DNA from: Rossellomorea aquimaris TF-12
GTDB lineage: Bacteria; Bacillota; Bacilli; Bacillales; Bacillaceae_B
Length of the DNA stretch: 64,000 nt
Direction: 5' to 3'
Assembly: GCF_001648555.1 (NCBI RefSeq)
Contig: NZ_LQXM01000028.1
Span: 310,001-374,000 of the forward strand
Positions 26,806-35,650 of this stretch are shown one piece after another; positions within the stretch are counted from its first letter, which is position 1; each line of letters opens with the position of its first letter. The notes under the pieces are model-generated. The model saw only the letters and a list, made by a program, of their open reading frames with translations, ran no database searches and was not told the origin of the DNA. The translations under genes and the position numbers were made by a program.

Positions 26806-27507
26806 TTAACCCCTGGCGACAGTTAAGGATGAAACTTCTACTGCACCAGCCACCTTCAAAATTCTAGCAGCCTGCCTCAACGTCGTACCCGTCGTATAAA
26901 TATCATCAAACAACAAAATCGACTTACCCTCTACATTCGATTCATCCAATCGAAAAACCTGCTCCTTCACAAGCCTCTCTCGTCTCGATTTCTTCGATTG
27001 TTTTTCTGAATGTGTTCGAGAAAGGTTGTTTGAGGGACGGACCTCTAATTTTTCTAAAAGAGCTGTGGATTGGTTGAAACCTCGTTCGTATAGTCGTTTT
27101 TTGCTTAGAGGGATCGGGATGATGATGTCGAAATGAAGAGATTTTAGGCAGGATTTTATATGAGGCGTGAAGCTTTTTGCCAATTCATAATCCCCTCGAT
27201 ATTTGTATTGAGCAAGATAGTCTTTCAAGAAGTCATTGTAATAGAAGATAGAAGTGTTATTGTGTAATATCCCTTGCCACTTAGGATCTGACTCCCAACG
27301 GAAGCAATCGAAACAAACCTCACCTTTTATTAATTCAGGTGGGAGAGTTTCAAGAGAACGAGAACAAACCCTGCACCGCTTCCCTTTGATTTTTTCTAGT
27401 TGACTCTCACACTTTACACAAAGAAATGATTTCTCTTTTGAAAATATACTACACCATGACATAACCTCGACAATTTCACCAGCACAATAAAGACAGCTAT
27501 TTTCCAT
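26806..27507 (-). CDS. comFC: competence protein ComFC (phosphoribosyltransferase-like)
   Basis: A 233-residue protein: two N-terminal CxxC pairs (CLYC...CVKC, CRVC...CFDC) and a C-terminal PRTase domain with the signature SILLFDDIYTTGTTLRQAA. Required for efficient transformation together with ComFA. Overlaps comFA by 11 bp; comFB, which lies between them in B. subtilis, is absent. An exact REP-B sequence (27032-27045) is read in frame as EVRPS just before the KQSKKSR block. Confidence 0.94.
   Translation of the reverse strand: MENSCLYCAGEIVEVMSWCSIFSKEKSFLCVKCESQLEKIKGKRCRVCSRSLETLPPELIKGEVCFDCFRWESDPKWQGILHNNTSIFYYNDFLKDYLAQYKYRGDYELAKSFTPHIKSCLKSLHFDIIIPIPLSKKRLYERGFNQSTALLEKLEVRPSNNLSRTHSEKQSKKSRRERLVKEQVFRLDESNVEGKSILLFDDIYTTGTTLRQAARILKVAGAVEVSSLTVARG
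27032..27045 (+). repeat. REP-B element inside comFC
   Basis: gagggacggacctc within the coding sequence, in frame, encoding EVRPS on the gene strand. The only REP-B copy in the window inside a gene that does not match a conserved GTDL motif. Confidence 0.6.
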
Positions 27508-28984
27508 GAAACAATCCTCTCTTTCTAGCTTCCTTGTTCATACGATCAATATGAAGAAGAGCATTGACCATTTCATTTGTACGGCCAAAGTGAAAAAAGA
27601 CGATGTCTCCACTTGGAAATTCGGCACTTCTTCCTACTCTTCCACTGATTTGAACGAGGGCACTTTCAGTGAATATCCTTTCTTCTGCACCCAGCACCGC
27701 AACATCAATATTAGGAATGGTAATTCCCCTTTCCAAAATAGTAGTAGTTAATAGGATCGGAGTTTCTTTATTACGCATTTTGGTGACTTTTTCTTTTCTT
27801 AAAGGGTCTTCTGCATGAACGGAATCGATTTGAGGGTTCAGTTCTTGAAAAAGAGGCAAGGCTTTCTCCATGAGTTCAACAGTTGGAAAAAATATGAGGG
27901 CTAGCTTTTCTTGCTGTAGTTTGTGGAGTGTCCATTTTTTCAAAGGAGGTGGAAGTTTATTTTTCTCAAGAGCCTTTTTCCAAATTCCACACCAGACAAA
28001 CCGTGGCAGAGGAATGGGCTGCTTGTGAAATCGGGCAGGAATTCTAATATATTTTTGTTCTCTGTTTTTACATTTCTGCTGTGTTTTCTTATCAGGGGTG
28101 GCTGTTAGGTAAATAATAGAGGAACAGGGTTTGCGTGCTTTTTCCACTGCCCATTGTAGTGAAGAGTCATAGGAATACGGAAAGGCATCCATTTCATCAA
28201 TGATCATGGCATCAAATGCATCCTGAAAACGATAGAGCTGGTGAGTGGTAGACAAAACAAGCTGTCCGTAATTATGACGTTCTTCTGAACCTCCGAATAG
28301 GGTGGTGATAGAGTTGGTTGGGAAAACCTTTTGGAGCCGAGGAGATAATTCAAGAATCACGTCTGTTCTAGGAGCAGCGATGCAGATTCGTTTGTTTTGC
28401 TTGAGAGCTTCATGAATGCCTTCAAATAGGACTTCCGTTTTCCCTGCTCCACATACCGCCCAAACCAATAGGCTTTTATCATATTGAATGGCATCAACGA
28501 CTCTATCGGATGCTTCTTTTTGTGCAGGTGAAAGAACACCAGACCAACAGAAGCTCCTAACACAGGTCTTTTCAGGAGTTGGGCCAGTCCATCTCAATAG
28601 TGGAGTACACTCAGAGACTCGTCCCATCATAATGCAGTTTCGGCAATAGGTACATTTCGTGTAGCACCTTGCACATTGAAAGGAAGCAAAATTCCGGGTG
28701 TTGCCGCATCGATGGCAACAGTTCTGTTCCACTCCCTTTCCATAAGTAAGGTAGCCGTTCAGGTAATGTTCATGAAGACATTTGAGATCGAAAGGCATTT
28801 CATCTAATAAAAGGGATCGTCCGCTGAGAAAGGATTGTAGTCTAGGAGAATAGGAGAAATCTTTATTGAGAGGTTGTGGGGGTAGGTTCATGAAGTCGGC
28901 TATTTTTTGAAGGGGAGAAGATAGATTATCGTGGAATGGTTCGGGTATTAATTGATTTTCTACTAGTGCATAGCGCAATGGCAT
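27497..28984 (-). CDS. comFA: DNA uptake helicase ComFA
   Basis: A 495-residue DEAD-type ATPase that helps pull transforming DNA into the cytosol. It has an N-terminal zinc finger with several CxxC pairs (CCHRCGNTRN, CARCYTKCTYCRNC), Walker A CGAGKTE, motif II DEMDAF, TATP (motif III) and QISGRVGRS (motif VI). aaaaaggag is very close to the ATG at 28984 and better spaced for the TTG at 28978, so the true start may be two codons in. Confidence 0.95.
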   Translation of the reverse strand: MPLRYALVENQLIPEPFHDNLSSPLQKIADFMNLPPQPLNKDFSYSPRLQSFLSGRSLLLDEMPFDLKCLHEHYLNGYLTYGKGVEQNCCHRCGNTRNFASFQCARCYTKCTYCRNCIMMGRVSECTPLLRWTGPTPEKTCVRSFCWSGVLSPAQKEASDRVVDAIQYDKSLLVWAVCGAGKTEVLFEGIHEALKQNKRICIAAPRTDVILELSPRLQKVFPTNSITTLFGGSEERHNYGQLVLSTTHQLYRFQDAFDAMIIDEMDAFPYSYDSSLQWAVEKARKPCSSIIYLTATPDKKTQQKCKNREQKYIRIPARFHKQPIPLPRFVWCGIWKKALEKNKLPPPLKKWTLHKLQQEKLALIFFPTVELMEKALPLFQELNPQIDSVHAEDPLRKEKVTKMRNKETPILLTTTILERGITIPNIDVAVLGAEERIFTESALVQISGRVGRSAEFPSGDIVFFHFGRTNEMVNALLHIDRMNKEARKRGLFHGK

Positions 28985-29071
28985 CGCTCCTTTTTGGGGT
29001 TAGGTATATTATTCTTTGTTGGGGTTGGGAATTCCTTCAAAAAGATGGAGCGGGTACGTAGTTGGTGGTTT

Positions 29072-29209
29072 GGTGCCTGGTACATTTTCACTGGTTGGTG
29101 CCTGGTACTTTCCTTGCGATTGGTGCCTGGTACTCCCCTTACGATTGGTGCCTGGCACAAATCCTTCCTTTTGTACCTGGCACTTCTCCTGCCATTTGTA
29201 CCAGGCACC
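29072..29209. repeat. REP-A array (six units) between comFA and degV
   Basis: Units start at 29072, 29097, 29122, 29147, 29173 and 29198; the first five are 25-26 bp apart. Four are in the ggtgcctgg(t/c)ac orientation, the last two inverted. It fills the gap between the degV stop and the comFA start region. Confidence 0.9.
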
Positions 29210-29218
29210 ACCAACTCC

Positions 29219-30070
29219 CTACTGACTAACCCTACGACTCCATCCCATTCCCATCGAACCCTCACCTAAATGAGTTCCGATTACAGGACCAAAATAACTA
29301 ACATCAAATTCGACGTTTGGATATTTTCTCTGAAGCTCCTCCATCCATTCCATTGCTTCCTCTTCTCGATTGGCATGGATGATAGATGCTTGAAAGATCT
29401 CTCCTGATTTCACGTCTTCTTCAAGGAGGGATTCAATTCGTTTTAATGCTTTTTTCTTTGTACGAATTTTTTCGAAAGGAACAATGACTTTGTCCACAAA
29501 ATGAAGAAGCGGTTTTACTTGTAGCAGGCTGCCGATAATGGCTTGAGCACTTGATAAACGGCCACCGCGTTGAAGATGTGATAAGTCATCGACCATGAAG
29601 TAGGCTCGAACGGATTGTTTCATTTCGTCGAGTAAAGTGACGATTTCCTCTGCTGTCTTTCCTTCACGACCGAGCTTTGCTGCTTCAAGGGCATAAAAAC
29701 CTTGAACCATACAGCTGATTTCTGAGTCATAGGCATAGACGTCAATTCCTTCAACCATTTCTCCTGCACTAACGGCCCCTTGGTACGTTCCGCTGATGCC
29801 GCTTGATAAATGGATGGAAATGACTGCATCGTACTCCTTGGAAAGTGTTTCGAAGAGCTCCACGAAGTGTCCAATAGGAGGCTGCGAAGTGGTTGGTAGT
29901 CTGTCCTGGCTCCTTACTTCTTCGTAGAACTCGTTTGCTGTAATATCAATCTCTTCTCGATAGGTTTCTCCTCCGAAAATGACGCTTAGAGGAATCATAT
30001 GTATGTTTAGTTGATCGCGCAATGCATTGGAGATGTAGGCGGTGCTATCCGTGACAATGGCTGTTTTCAT
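29219..30070 (-). CDS. DegV family fatty-acid-binding protein
   Basis: A 283-residue DegV/FakB-type protein: KTAIVTDSTAYISNALRDQL start, LPTTSQPPIGHF (ligand loop) and IHLSSGISGTYQGA. Members bind a fatty acid for FakA kinase. In B. subtilis the yviA gene has this place next to comFA, but degS-degU, which should follow, is replaced here by a DMT exporter. RBS ggagggg. Confidence 0.93.
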   Translation of the reverse strand: MKTAIVTDSTAYISNALRDQLNIHMIPLSVIFGGETYREEIDITANEFYEEVRSQDRLPTTSQPPIGHFVELFETLSKEYDAVISIHLSSGISGTYQGAVSAGEMVEGIDVYAYDSEISCMVQGFYALEAAKLGREGKTAEEIVTLLDEMKQSVRAYFMVDDLSHLQRGGRLSSAQAIIGSLLQVKPLLHFVDKVIVPFEKIRTKKKALKRIESLLEEDVKSGEIFQASIIHANREEEAMEWMEELQRKYPNVEFDVSYFGPVIGTHLGEGSMGMGWSRRVSQ

Positions 30071-30206
30071 AAAATCCCCTCCTTTTATCTATTTTTCAAT
30101 CACTAATAGGCTATGTTATGTATCCTTATCATTTTATATGAATATAGCGTATTTTGCACTATGTTCAACGTAAAAACGGCGTTAATTATTGCCTTTTAAA
30201 AATAAA

Positions 30207-30274
30207 TCAAACGTTTGTTTAAGATTGAAAAACCCATTCCTACAAAGGGTTCATGCTCTTAATCAAACGTTTGT
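30207..30274. promoter_or_regulatory. two identical palindromic sites upstream of degV
   Basis: The sequence aatcaaacgtttgtttaa occurs at about 30205-30222 and again at 30257-30274, 52 bp apart, each with the perfect core caaacgtttg. They lie between the exporter gene stop (30283) and the degV start (30070). The spacing of about five helical turns suggests a pair of operators for a dimeric repressor; the regulator is not identified. Confidence 0.5.
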
Positions 30275-30282
30275 TTAAATTT

Positions 30283-31185
30283 CTATCTCATTCCAACACG
30301 TAAGGACGAAATGACTTTTTTCGATTTCCTTGAGGATAAAAATACTCCTACAAAAATGATGAGTAATCCTAATAGCAGGTTAGGCGTCACAGATTCTCCC
30401 AGCAATAAGAATCCCCATATCATGGCGGTGCCAGGAATAAGGTACGTCACCGTAGACGCAAATTCCGGGCTACCTTTTGTCATTATATAAAAATAAAGAA
30501 GTGTTGCAACTCCAGATCCAAAGCATCCTAGTCCAATGATACCGAGAATGACTTCTCCAGATAAGAGGCTTCCCATTGAAATCGGACTAGTCATTAGCAT
30601 ACCAACAAAACCGACTCCTGCACCAATTAACAGCTGAAACGTGGAAATCACCACAACACTCGTTCCAGCGAGGTATTTCTTCGTAAATTGGGAGGTGAAT
30701 GCATAGCAGAGCGTTGCTGAAACCATTGTTCCCACTCCAACAAAATCAGATGAAAATATGCCACTCACTTCGAAATTCATTAATACTAAAATACCGAAGA
30801 AACCAGTTATAATACCAACCCATTGAAAGCTCGTTAAAACGACAGAGAAAAGTAAAAAACCAACCAATCCTGTCCAAATCGGTGTCGTTGCGTTGAGAAT
30901 GGAGGCTGTGTTGCTGTTAATCTGCGTTTCACTTAAGGCAATCAAAGTCCAAGGGAGAGCTGCGTTTCCTATGCCCACAACGAATAACTTCCATAAGGGT
31001 AACGGCTTCTTTTCTGCTTTTCTTCTCTGTCTAAAGAAGATAGGAAGAAGTACGAGAGCACCTGCCAAACAACGTAAGAAAACCGTTCCCCACACACCTA
31101 CCGGATCAACAAGCCATTTAATGAAAACAAAGGACATTCCCCAAATAAGACTTAGGCCTATTAATGCTATATATAGTCGAGCCAA
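30283..31185 (-). CDS. EamA/DMT-superfamily exporter
   Basis: About 300 residues with ten membrane segments and two EamA repeats (SLIWGMSFVFIKWLV and the LIPGTAMIWGFLLLGE region). Exports small metabolites; substrate not predictable. A ggagg seven bases upstream points to a TTG start at 31185 (ARLYIALIGL); the frame is open to 31209 but without RBS. Confidence 0.88.
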   Translation of the reverse strand: MARLYIALIGLSLIWGMSFVFIKWLVDPVGVWGTVFLRCLAGALVLLPIFFRQRRKAEKKPLPLWKLFVVGIGNAALPWTLIALSETQINSNTASILNATTPIWTGLVGFLLFSVVLTSFQWVGIITGFFGILVLMNFEVSGIFSSDFVGVGTMVSATLCYAFTSQFTKKYLAGTSVVVISTFQLLIGAGVGFVGMLMTSPISMGSLLSGEVILGIIGLGCFGSGVATLLYFYIMTKGSPEFASTVTYLIPGTAMIWGFLLLGESVTPNLLLGLLIIFVGVFLSSRKSKKVISSLRVGMR

Positions 31186-31209
31186 CCTGCTTCCTCCTTC
31201 CGACATCAC

Positions 31210-31512
31210 CTTTTGTCCTAAATGTATAATTTAATAGATATTTAGATGCTATAACGGATTTTACAATATATCTATCCTATCTTATTGGACAAATAAAAGT
31301 AAACACTATTTAGCATCCATACAGAAAGTGTTTTTAAACGAACATCCTCTTGAACTACCCTTGTTTTTTGGCAAAAGAGAATGACAAAAATCCATTTACA
31401 AAATAATAACATTTTTCAAATAAATCATACTTTTAAACCATTTTAAATTTAAATTATTATGCTAGGATGTAATTGTTTGACAATAAATACATATTTAGGG
31501 GAGATACCATTG
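31210..31512. other. divergent intergenic region, possible Pho box
   Basis: About 300 bp between divergent genes. At 31395-31411 tttaca and ataaca are spaced like two PhoP half-sites (TTAACA-type, 11-bp period) in front of the secreted nucleotidase; this is a weak match. Otherwise AT-rich with no recognised feature. Confidence 0.3.
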
Positions 31513-33585
31513 ATGAAAAATTCTGTCTCACGTAAAAAAAAGCTTATTGCCGGCTCTACCTTAGCATTAGGTCTTCTTATTCCACAAGCCACTCCTTCAA
31601 TTACGTATGCTGATGTAATGGATCAGGATATTGTAAAACTTCGCATTCTCGAAACAACGGATATTCATGTAAACCTTGCAAACTACGATTACTACCAAGA
31701 CACAGAAACAAACAAATATGGCCTTGTCAAAACCGCTACTCTTATTAAACAAGCTCGTTCAGAGTCAAAAAACAGTCTTTTATTTGATAACGGCGATCTT
31801 CTTCAAGGAAATCCACTGGGTGACTACGTGGCAAAAGTAAATCCACTTCAATCTGGTGAAACTCACCCTGTATATAAAGCAATGAATTTACTAGACTACG
31901 ATGCTGGAAATGTCGGAAACCACGAGTTTAACTATGGGTTGGATTTTCTAGAAACATCATTGGCGGGCTCTAATTTTCCATATGTAAACGCCAATGTTTT
32001 TATCAATGATGGAAATAACGATCCGTCTGATGATCAGAACTATTTCGAACCATACAAAATACTCGATCGTGAAGTTATTGATGAAGATGGAGAAAAACAT
32101 TCCATCAAAGTTGGAGTCATTGGATTTGTTCCACCACAAATCATGCAGTGGGACAAAGCAAACCTTGAAGGCAAAGTGATTGCAAAAGATATGGTTGAAA
32201 CAGCCAATAGGTTCATTCCACAAATGAAAGCAGATGGCGCAGACATTATCGTTGCCATTCCACACTCTGGAATTGGGACGGTAACCAATGACGGAATGGA
32301 AGAGAATGCAACATACGACCTTTCTAAAGTAGATGGAATAGATGCAATTCTTTTCGGTCACTCACATGGTACCTTCCCTTCCTCTTCCTATGATGGAATT
32401 GAAGGTGTAGATACGAAAAAAGGAACGATCAACGGAGTACCTTCAGTTATGCCAGGATATTGGGGTAGTCATTTAGGTCTTGTAGATCTTGAGCTAGAAC
32501 ACAAAGATGGAAAATGGGCAGTTGTAAATTCACAGACCTCAACAAGGGGAATTGCTGATAAAGATGGGAATGCTTTGGTAGATCGGGACGAAGAAATTTT
32601 CAGCGCTATTGAAGAAGACCATAATGATACGATAGATTGGGTAAGAAGTGCAGTGGGAGAAACAACGTCTCCAATTAATAGCTACTTTGCGCAGGTGAAA
32701 GATGATCCTTCTATACAAATTGTAACGAATGCCCAGAAATGGTATGTTGAAAAGTATATTCAAGGTACTGAGTATGAAGGAATACCTGTATTATCAGCTG
32801 GAGCACCATTTAAAGCAGGAACTCGTGGAGATTCTTCTTATTACACAGATATTCCCGCCGGTGAAATTGCCATTAAAAACGTAGCAGACCTATATTTATA
32901 TCCTAATACGCTACAAGCAGTCTTAATCAATGGTTCTCAGGTAAAAGAATGGTTAGAAATGTCTGCAGGACAATTTAATCACATTGATACAGAAACTTCA
33001 GAAGAACAATCCCTTGTAAATGGAGATTTCCGTTCTTATAATTATGATGTCATTGATGGTGTCACGTATGAAATTGATGTAACGAAACCAGCAAGGTATG
33101 GAACGGACGGTAAACTTATCAATGAAGACTCGCACCGAATAAAGAATCTTACATTTAACGGTGAACCAATTGATCCAGATCAAAAGTTCATTGTGGCAAC
33201 AAACAATTATCGAGCTAGCGGAGGCGGACACTTCCCAGGAATTGATGGATCTAACATCATTATTCAAGCTCCAGACGAGAATCGAAATGTGATTATTAAT
33301 TATATAATGGAAAAAGGTAGTATTAATCCTGAAGCAGATGGCAACTGGACTTTTGCTCCAATCCATGGAGATGTAAATGTTGTATTTGAAACCTCTCCTA
33401 AAGCTAAACAATATATTCATGATGCGAGAACGTATAAGTACATTAAAACCGAAGAAAGTGGCTTTGCAAAATATTCTATAAAATTCAAGCAAAGCGGTGC
33501 TACAAACCCAGGACAAGAGAAAAAAGGAAATTTCATGACGAACTTCATCTCTGCAGTGGCTAAATCGTTTAATATTAAAGAATAA
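31513..33585 (+). CDS. secreted 2',3'-cyclic-nucleotide phosphodiesterase/3'-nucleotidase (CpdB-like)
   Basis: About 690 residues: signal peptide (KKKLIAGSTLALGLLIPQATPSITYA), an N-terminal calcineurin-type metallophosphatase with DIHVNL, DNGDLLQG, GNHEFNYG, IPHSGIG and GHSHGTF metal motifs, and a C-terminal 5'-nucleotidase domain with the NNYRASGGGHFPG substrate loop. It releases nucleosides and phosphate from cyclic and 3'-nucleotides outside the cell. Start ATG 31513 follows aggggag. No LPxTG or wall repeat is seen at the end. Monocistronic with its own terminator. Confidence 0.93.
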   Translation: MKNSVSRKKKLIAGSTLALGLLIPQATPSITYADVMDQDIVKLRILETTDIHVNLANYDYYQDTETNKYGLVKTATLIKQARSESKNSLLFDNGDLLQGNPLGDYVAKVNPLQSGETHPVYKAMNLLDYDAGNVGNHEFNYGLDFLETSLAGSNFPYVNANVFINDGNNDPSDDQNYFEPYKILDREVIDEDGEKHSIKVGVIGFVPPQIMQWDKANLEGKVIAKDMVETANRFIPQMKADGADIIVAIPHSGIGTVTNDGMEENATYDLSKVDGIDAILFGHSHGTFPSSSYDGIEGVDTKKGTINGVPSVMPGYWGSHLGLVDLELEHKDGKWAVVNSQTSTRGIADKDGNALVDRDEEIFSAIEEDHNDTIDWVRSAVGETTSPINSYFAQVKDDPSIQIVTNAQKWYVEKYIQGTEYEGIPVLSAGAPFKAGTRGDSSYYTDIPAGEIAIKNVADLYLYPNTLQAVLINGSQVKEWLEMSAGQFNHIDTETSEEQSLVNGDFRSYNYDVIDGVTYEIDVTKPARYGTDGKLINEDSHRIKNLTFNGEPIDPDQKFIVATNNYRASGGGHFPGIDGSNIIIQAPDENRNVIINYIMEKGSINPEADGNWTFAPIHGDVNVVFETSPKAKQYIHDARTYKYIKTEESGFAKYSIKFKQSGATNPGQEKKGNFMTNFISAVAKSFNIKE

Positions 33586-33598
33586 GACAGTGCTACCA

Positions 33599-33628
33599 AG
33601 AACCTCCATTATGGGGGTTCTTTTTCTT
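33599..33628 (+). terminator. terminator of the CpdB-like gene
   Basis: Stem agaacctcc / gggggttct and T-run, 14 bp after the stop. Confidence 0.93.
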
Positions 33629-33785
33629 ATATTAAACTTAAAGCCTCCTCTATTAACCATACCTTTAGAATGAGATTTCCACCTGCCATAGGAAACCATT
33701 TAACTTTCATGGGTTTTCATCATATAATGTTAGGGTAGGATTTAGTATTAAGGATAAGAAAATTACTTTATAGGACTGATATAGA

Positions 33786-34706
33786 ATGTACAATAAAGAA
33801 AAAGTGTTCGAACAATTATCAAACGTCATGCATTCTGACAATATTAAACGAGACGAATTGTTAAGAGAGCATTTGTATACAAAGCTTGGTGGAAGAGCAG
33901 ATTTCTTTTTAACTCCCACCACATATGAAGAGGTACAGAGCATTGTGAAACTTTCAAATGAAGTGGATGTTCCATTCACATTATTAGGAAACGGATCCAA
34001 CTTAATTGTAAAAGATGGTGGAATTCGCGGTATTGTCCTTCATTTAAAAAACTTCAAAGACATCAAAACGAATGACCAACAGATCGTAGCACAGAGTGGT
34101 GCTGCTATTATTGATGTGTCTAGAAGAGCATTAGCTGAAAAGCTCTCTGGTCTAGAATTCGCATGTGGGATTCCCGGTACAGTTGGTGGAGCGTTGTTTA
34201 TGAATGCAGGTGCTTACGGTGGAGAAATCAAAGATGTTCTTGATTATTGCTATGTAGTGGATCGAGAAGGAAATCTCGTGAAACGAACAGCTGCTGACCT
34301 TGAGCTTGATTACCGTCATAGTAACATCTCCGACAATGGAGACATCGTGTTAGAAGCAACATTTACTTTAAAACCAGCAGATTATGATGAAATTAAGGAA
34401 GTTATGGACGACTTAACCTACAAAAGAGAATCAAAACAACCGCTAGAATACCCTTCTTGCGGAAGTGTATTCAAACGACCACCTGGATATTTCGCTGGAA
34501 AACTCATCCAAGATAGTGAGCTACAAGGAACTAATTTTGGAGGAGCAGAAGTATCTACAAAGCATGCCGGATTTATTGTTAACAAAGATAACGCAACAGC
34601 ATCCGATTATATTTCATTGATCGAACATGTACAGAAAACGGTAAAAGAAAAGTTTGATGTAGAATTAGAGCGAGAAGTAAGAATTATTGGTGAGGATTTG
34701 GAATAA
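33786..34706 (+). CDS. murB: UDP-N-acetylenolpyruvoylglucosamine reductase
   Basis: A 306-residue FAD enzyme that reduces enolpyruvyl-UDP-GlcNAc to UDP-MurNAc. FAD-binding [19 protein letters not shown] and [26 protein letters not shown], and the catalytic Ser in [11 protein letters not shown], mark a type II MurB. It stands alone here, away from the mur-fts cluster. Confidence 0.97.
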   Translation: MYNKEKVFEQLSNVMHSDNIKRDELLREHLYTKLGGRADFFLTPTTYEEVQSIVKLSNEVDVPFTLLGNGSNLIVKDGGIRGIVLHLKNFKDIKTNDQQIVAQSGAAIIDVSRRALAEKLSGLEFACGIPGTVGGALFMNAGAYGGEIKDVLDYCYVVDREGNLVKRTAADLELDYRHSNISDNGDIVLEATFTLKPADYDEIKEVMDDLTYKRESKQPLEYPSCGSVFKRPPGYFAGKLIQDSELQGTNFGGAEVSTKHAGFIVNKDNATASDYISLIEHVQKTVKEKFDVELEREVRIIGEDLE

Positions 34707-34714
34707 AGTGAAAA

Positions 34715-34749
34715 AGAAAATTCAGGCATATAGAGCCTGGATTTTCTTA
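34715..34749 (+). terminator. terminator of murB
   Basis: Stem aagaaaattcaggc / gcctggattttctt, 9 bp after murB. Confidence 0.85.
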
Positions 34750-34763
34750 TTTATGTGTCAAAA

Positions 34764-34797
34764 TAAAAAAAACAGCCTAAAATAAATTTTAGACTGA
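34764..34797 (-). terminator. terminator of the 41-codon gene
   Basis: On the minus strand cagtctaaaa / ttttaggctg with eight T, 35 bp past the stop of the small gene at 34832. Confidence 0.88.
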
Positions 34798-34831
34798 AGG
34801 ATTTCACTCATTTGTTAAACGTTGGGTTCCA

Positions 34832-34957
34832 TTAGCTCTTTTTTACAACAGGTGCGGGCTTTGTTCTTCGAAATTCGCGCATTTGAGTCACTTGGGGGTG
34901 AGCTACCTTCGAGTCTAACTCATACTTTTCGCGAGCCTTTACATATAACAGCGACAC
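34832..34957 (-). CDS. 41-aa basic protein of unknown function
   Basis: A GTG start at 34957 with an excellent aaaggagg at correct distance opens 41 codons: a short N-terminal SLLYVKAREKYELD, then a basic tail (MREFRRTKPAPVVKK). It has its own intrinsic terminator and no overlapping gene, which together make a complete small transcription unit. Too short and non-ATG to be found by ordinary gene callers. Function not recognised. Confidence 0.65.
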   Translation of the reverse strand: MSLLYVKAREKYELDSKVAHPQVTQMREFRRTKPAPVVKKS

Positions 34958-35056
34958 AGCTAATGACCTCCTTTATTAAATAATTAGTTAATTTATACCC
35001 CGTACTTTCAAATTAAAACCATTTTTTAAAGTAAAATCATTTCCATTTTCTTCTTT

Positions 35057-35521
35057 TCAAAAATTATAATTCCATAAAACCTTCCATTCACCTTTTTCCC
35101 GCACAACATAACAGGTTTGATTTATGACCAACTCACCAAATTGACTATCAAAAAGTAAGGTAACCTCTGCCTTCCTTGCATCTTTAAACGTTAGCCCATC
35201 CTTACTGAATGTAAACCTCTTTACCTTTTTAACCTCTCCCACCTTCACGTCGAAGGTTTTTACTCCCATATGACCTAAAAACACATGATTCTTCGTTTGA
35301 ATATAAGTTGACTTTGCAAACCTTTTTTTCATCTCTGAATGAAAAAGATTCCATGAGTTTCCGAAATCCCCTTCCTTCTCATATTGGTAAAAGGTTTTAA
35401 TCACTTCTTCAGGGCTTTGGATCATTGGGTTGCTACCTATTATTTTAAATAGTGTAAAAGCAATTAATCCCATACTCATAATGATAATAATCAGGATAGG
35501 GAATGGACTTTTTCTTTTCAT
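35057..35521 (-). CDS. membrane-anchored protein of unknown function
   Basis: A 154-residue protein with one N-terminal membrane anchor (ILIIIIMSMGLIAFTLF) and an extracellular domain with an NTF2-like pattern (SPEEVIKTFYQYEKEGDFGNSWNLF near the start, EKGEWKVLWN at the end), similar in layout to the N-terminal domain of MecA-type PBPs. Function unknown. Confidence 0.75.
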   Translation of the reverse strand: MKRKSPFPILIIIIMSMGLIAFTLFKIIGSNPMIQSPEEVIKTFYQYEKEGDFGNSWNLFHSEMKKRFAKSTYIQTKNHVFLGHMGVKTFDVKVGEVKKVKRFTFSKDGLTFKDARKAEVTLLFDSQFGELVINQTCYVVREKGEWKVLWNYNF

Positions 35522-35580
35522 GTCCCACCTCTAGTTTCATATATATTTACATCTTTATGAGAGACGAGCTGGATCTATGT

Positions 35581-35616
35581 AAAAAAATCTTTACGAATAA
35601 CTGATTCGTAAAGATT
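35581..35616 (-). terminator. terminator of the XRE-TPR regulator gene
   Basis: Perfect stem aaatctttacgaat / attcgtaaagattt with seven T on the minus strand. Confidence 0.93.
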
Positions 35617-35650
35617 TAATAATAAATTCTCCCACCAATTGTTCTAGTAT

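Noticed and set aside
29072..29209. CRISPR-like look of the regularly spaced REP-A array
   Set aside because: Units are only 12-13 bp, change orientation, spacers are 12-13 bp, and there are no cas genes. The 20-bp arrays at 42128 and 55007 fail for the same reasons.
28994..29269. Open frames across the REP-A array (both strands)
   Set aside because: They only translate the repeat units, have no RBS and no family pattern. The same holds for frames at 15181-15528.
31957..33699. Long minus-strand frames opposite the CpdB-like and murB-side region
   Set aside because: Shadows of the plus-strand secreted nucleotidase; composition and lack of RBS do not support genes.
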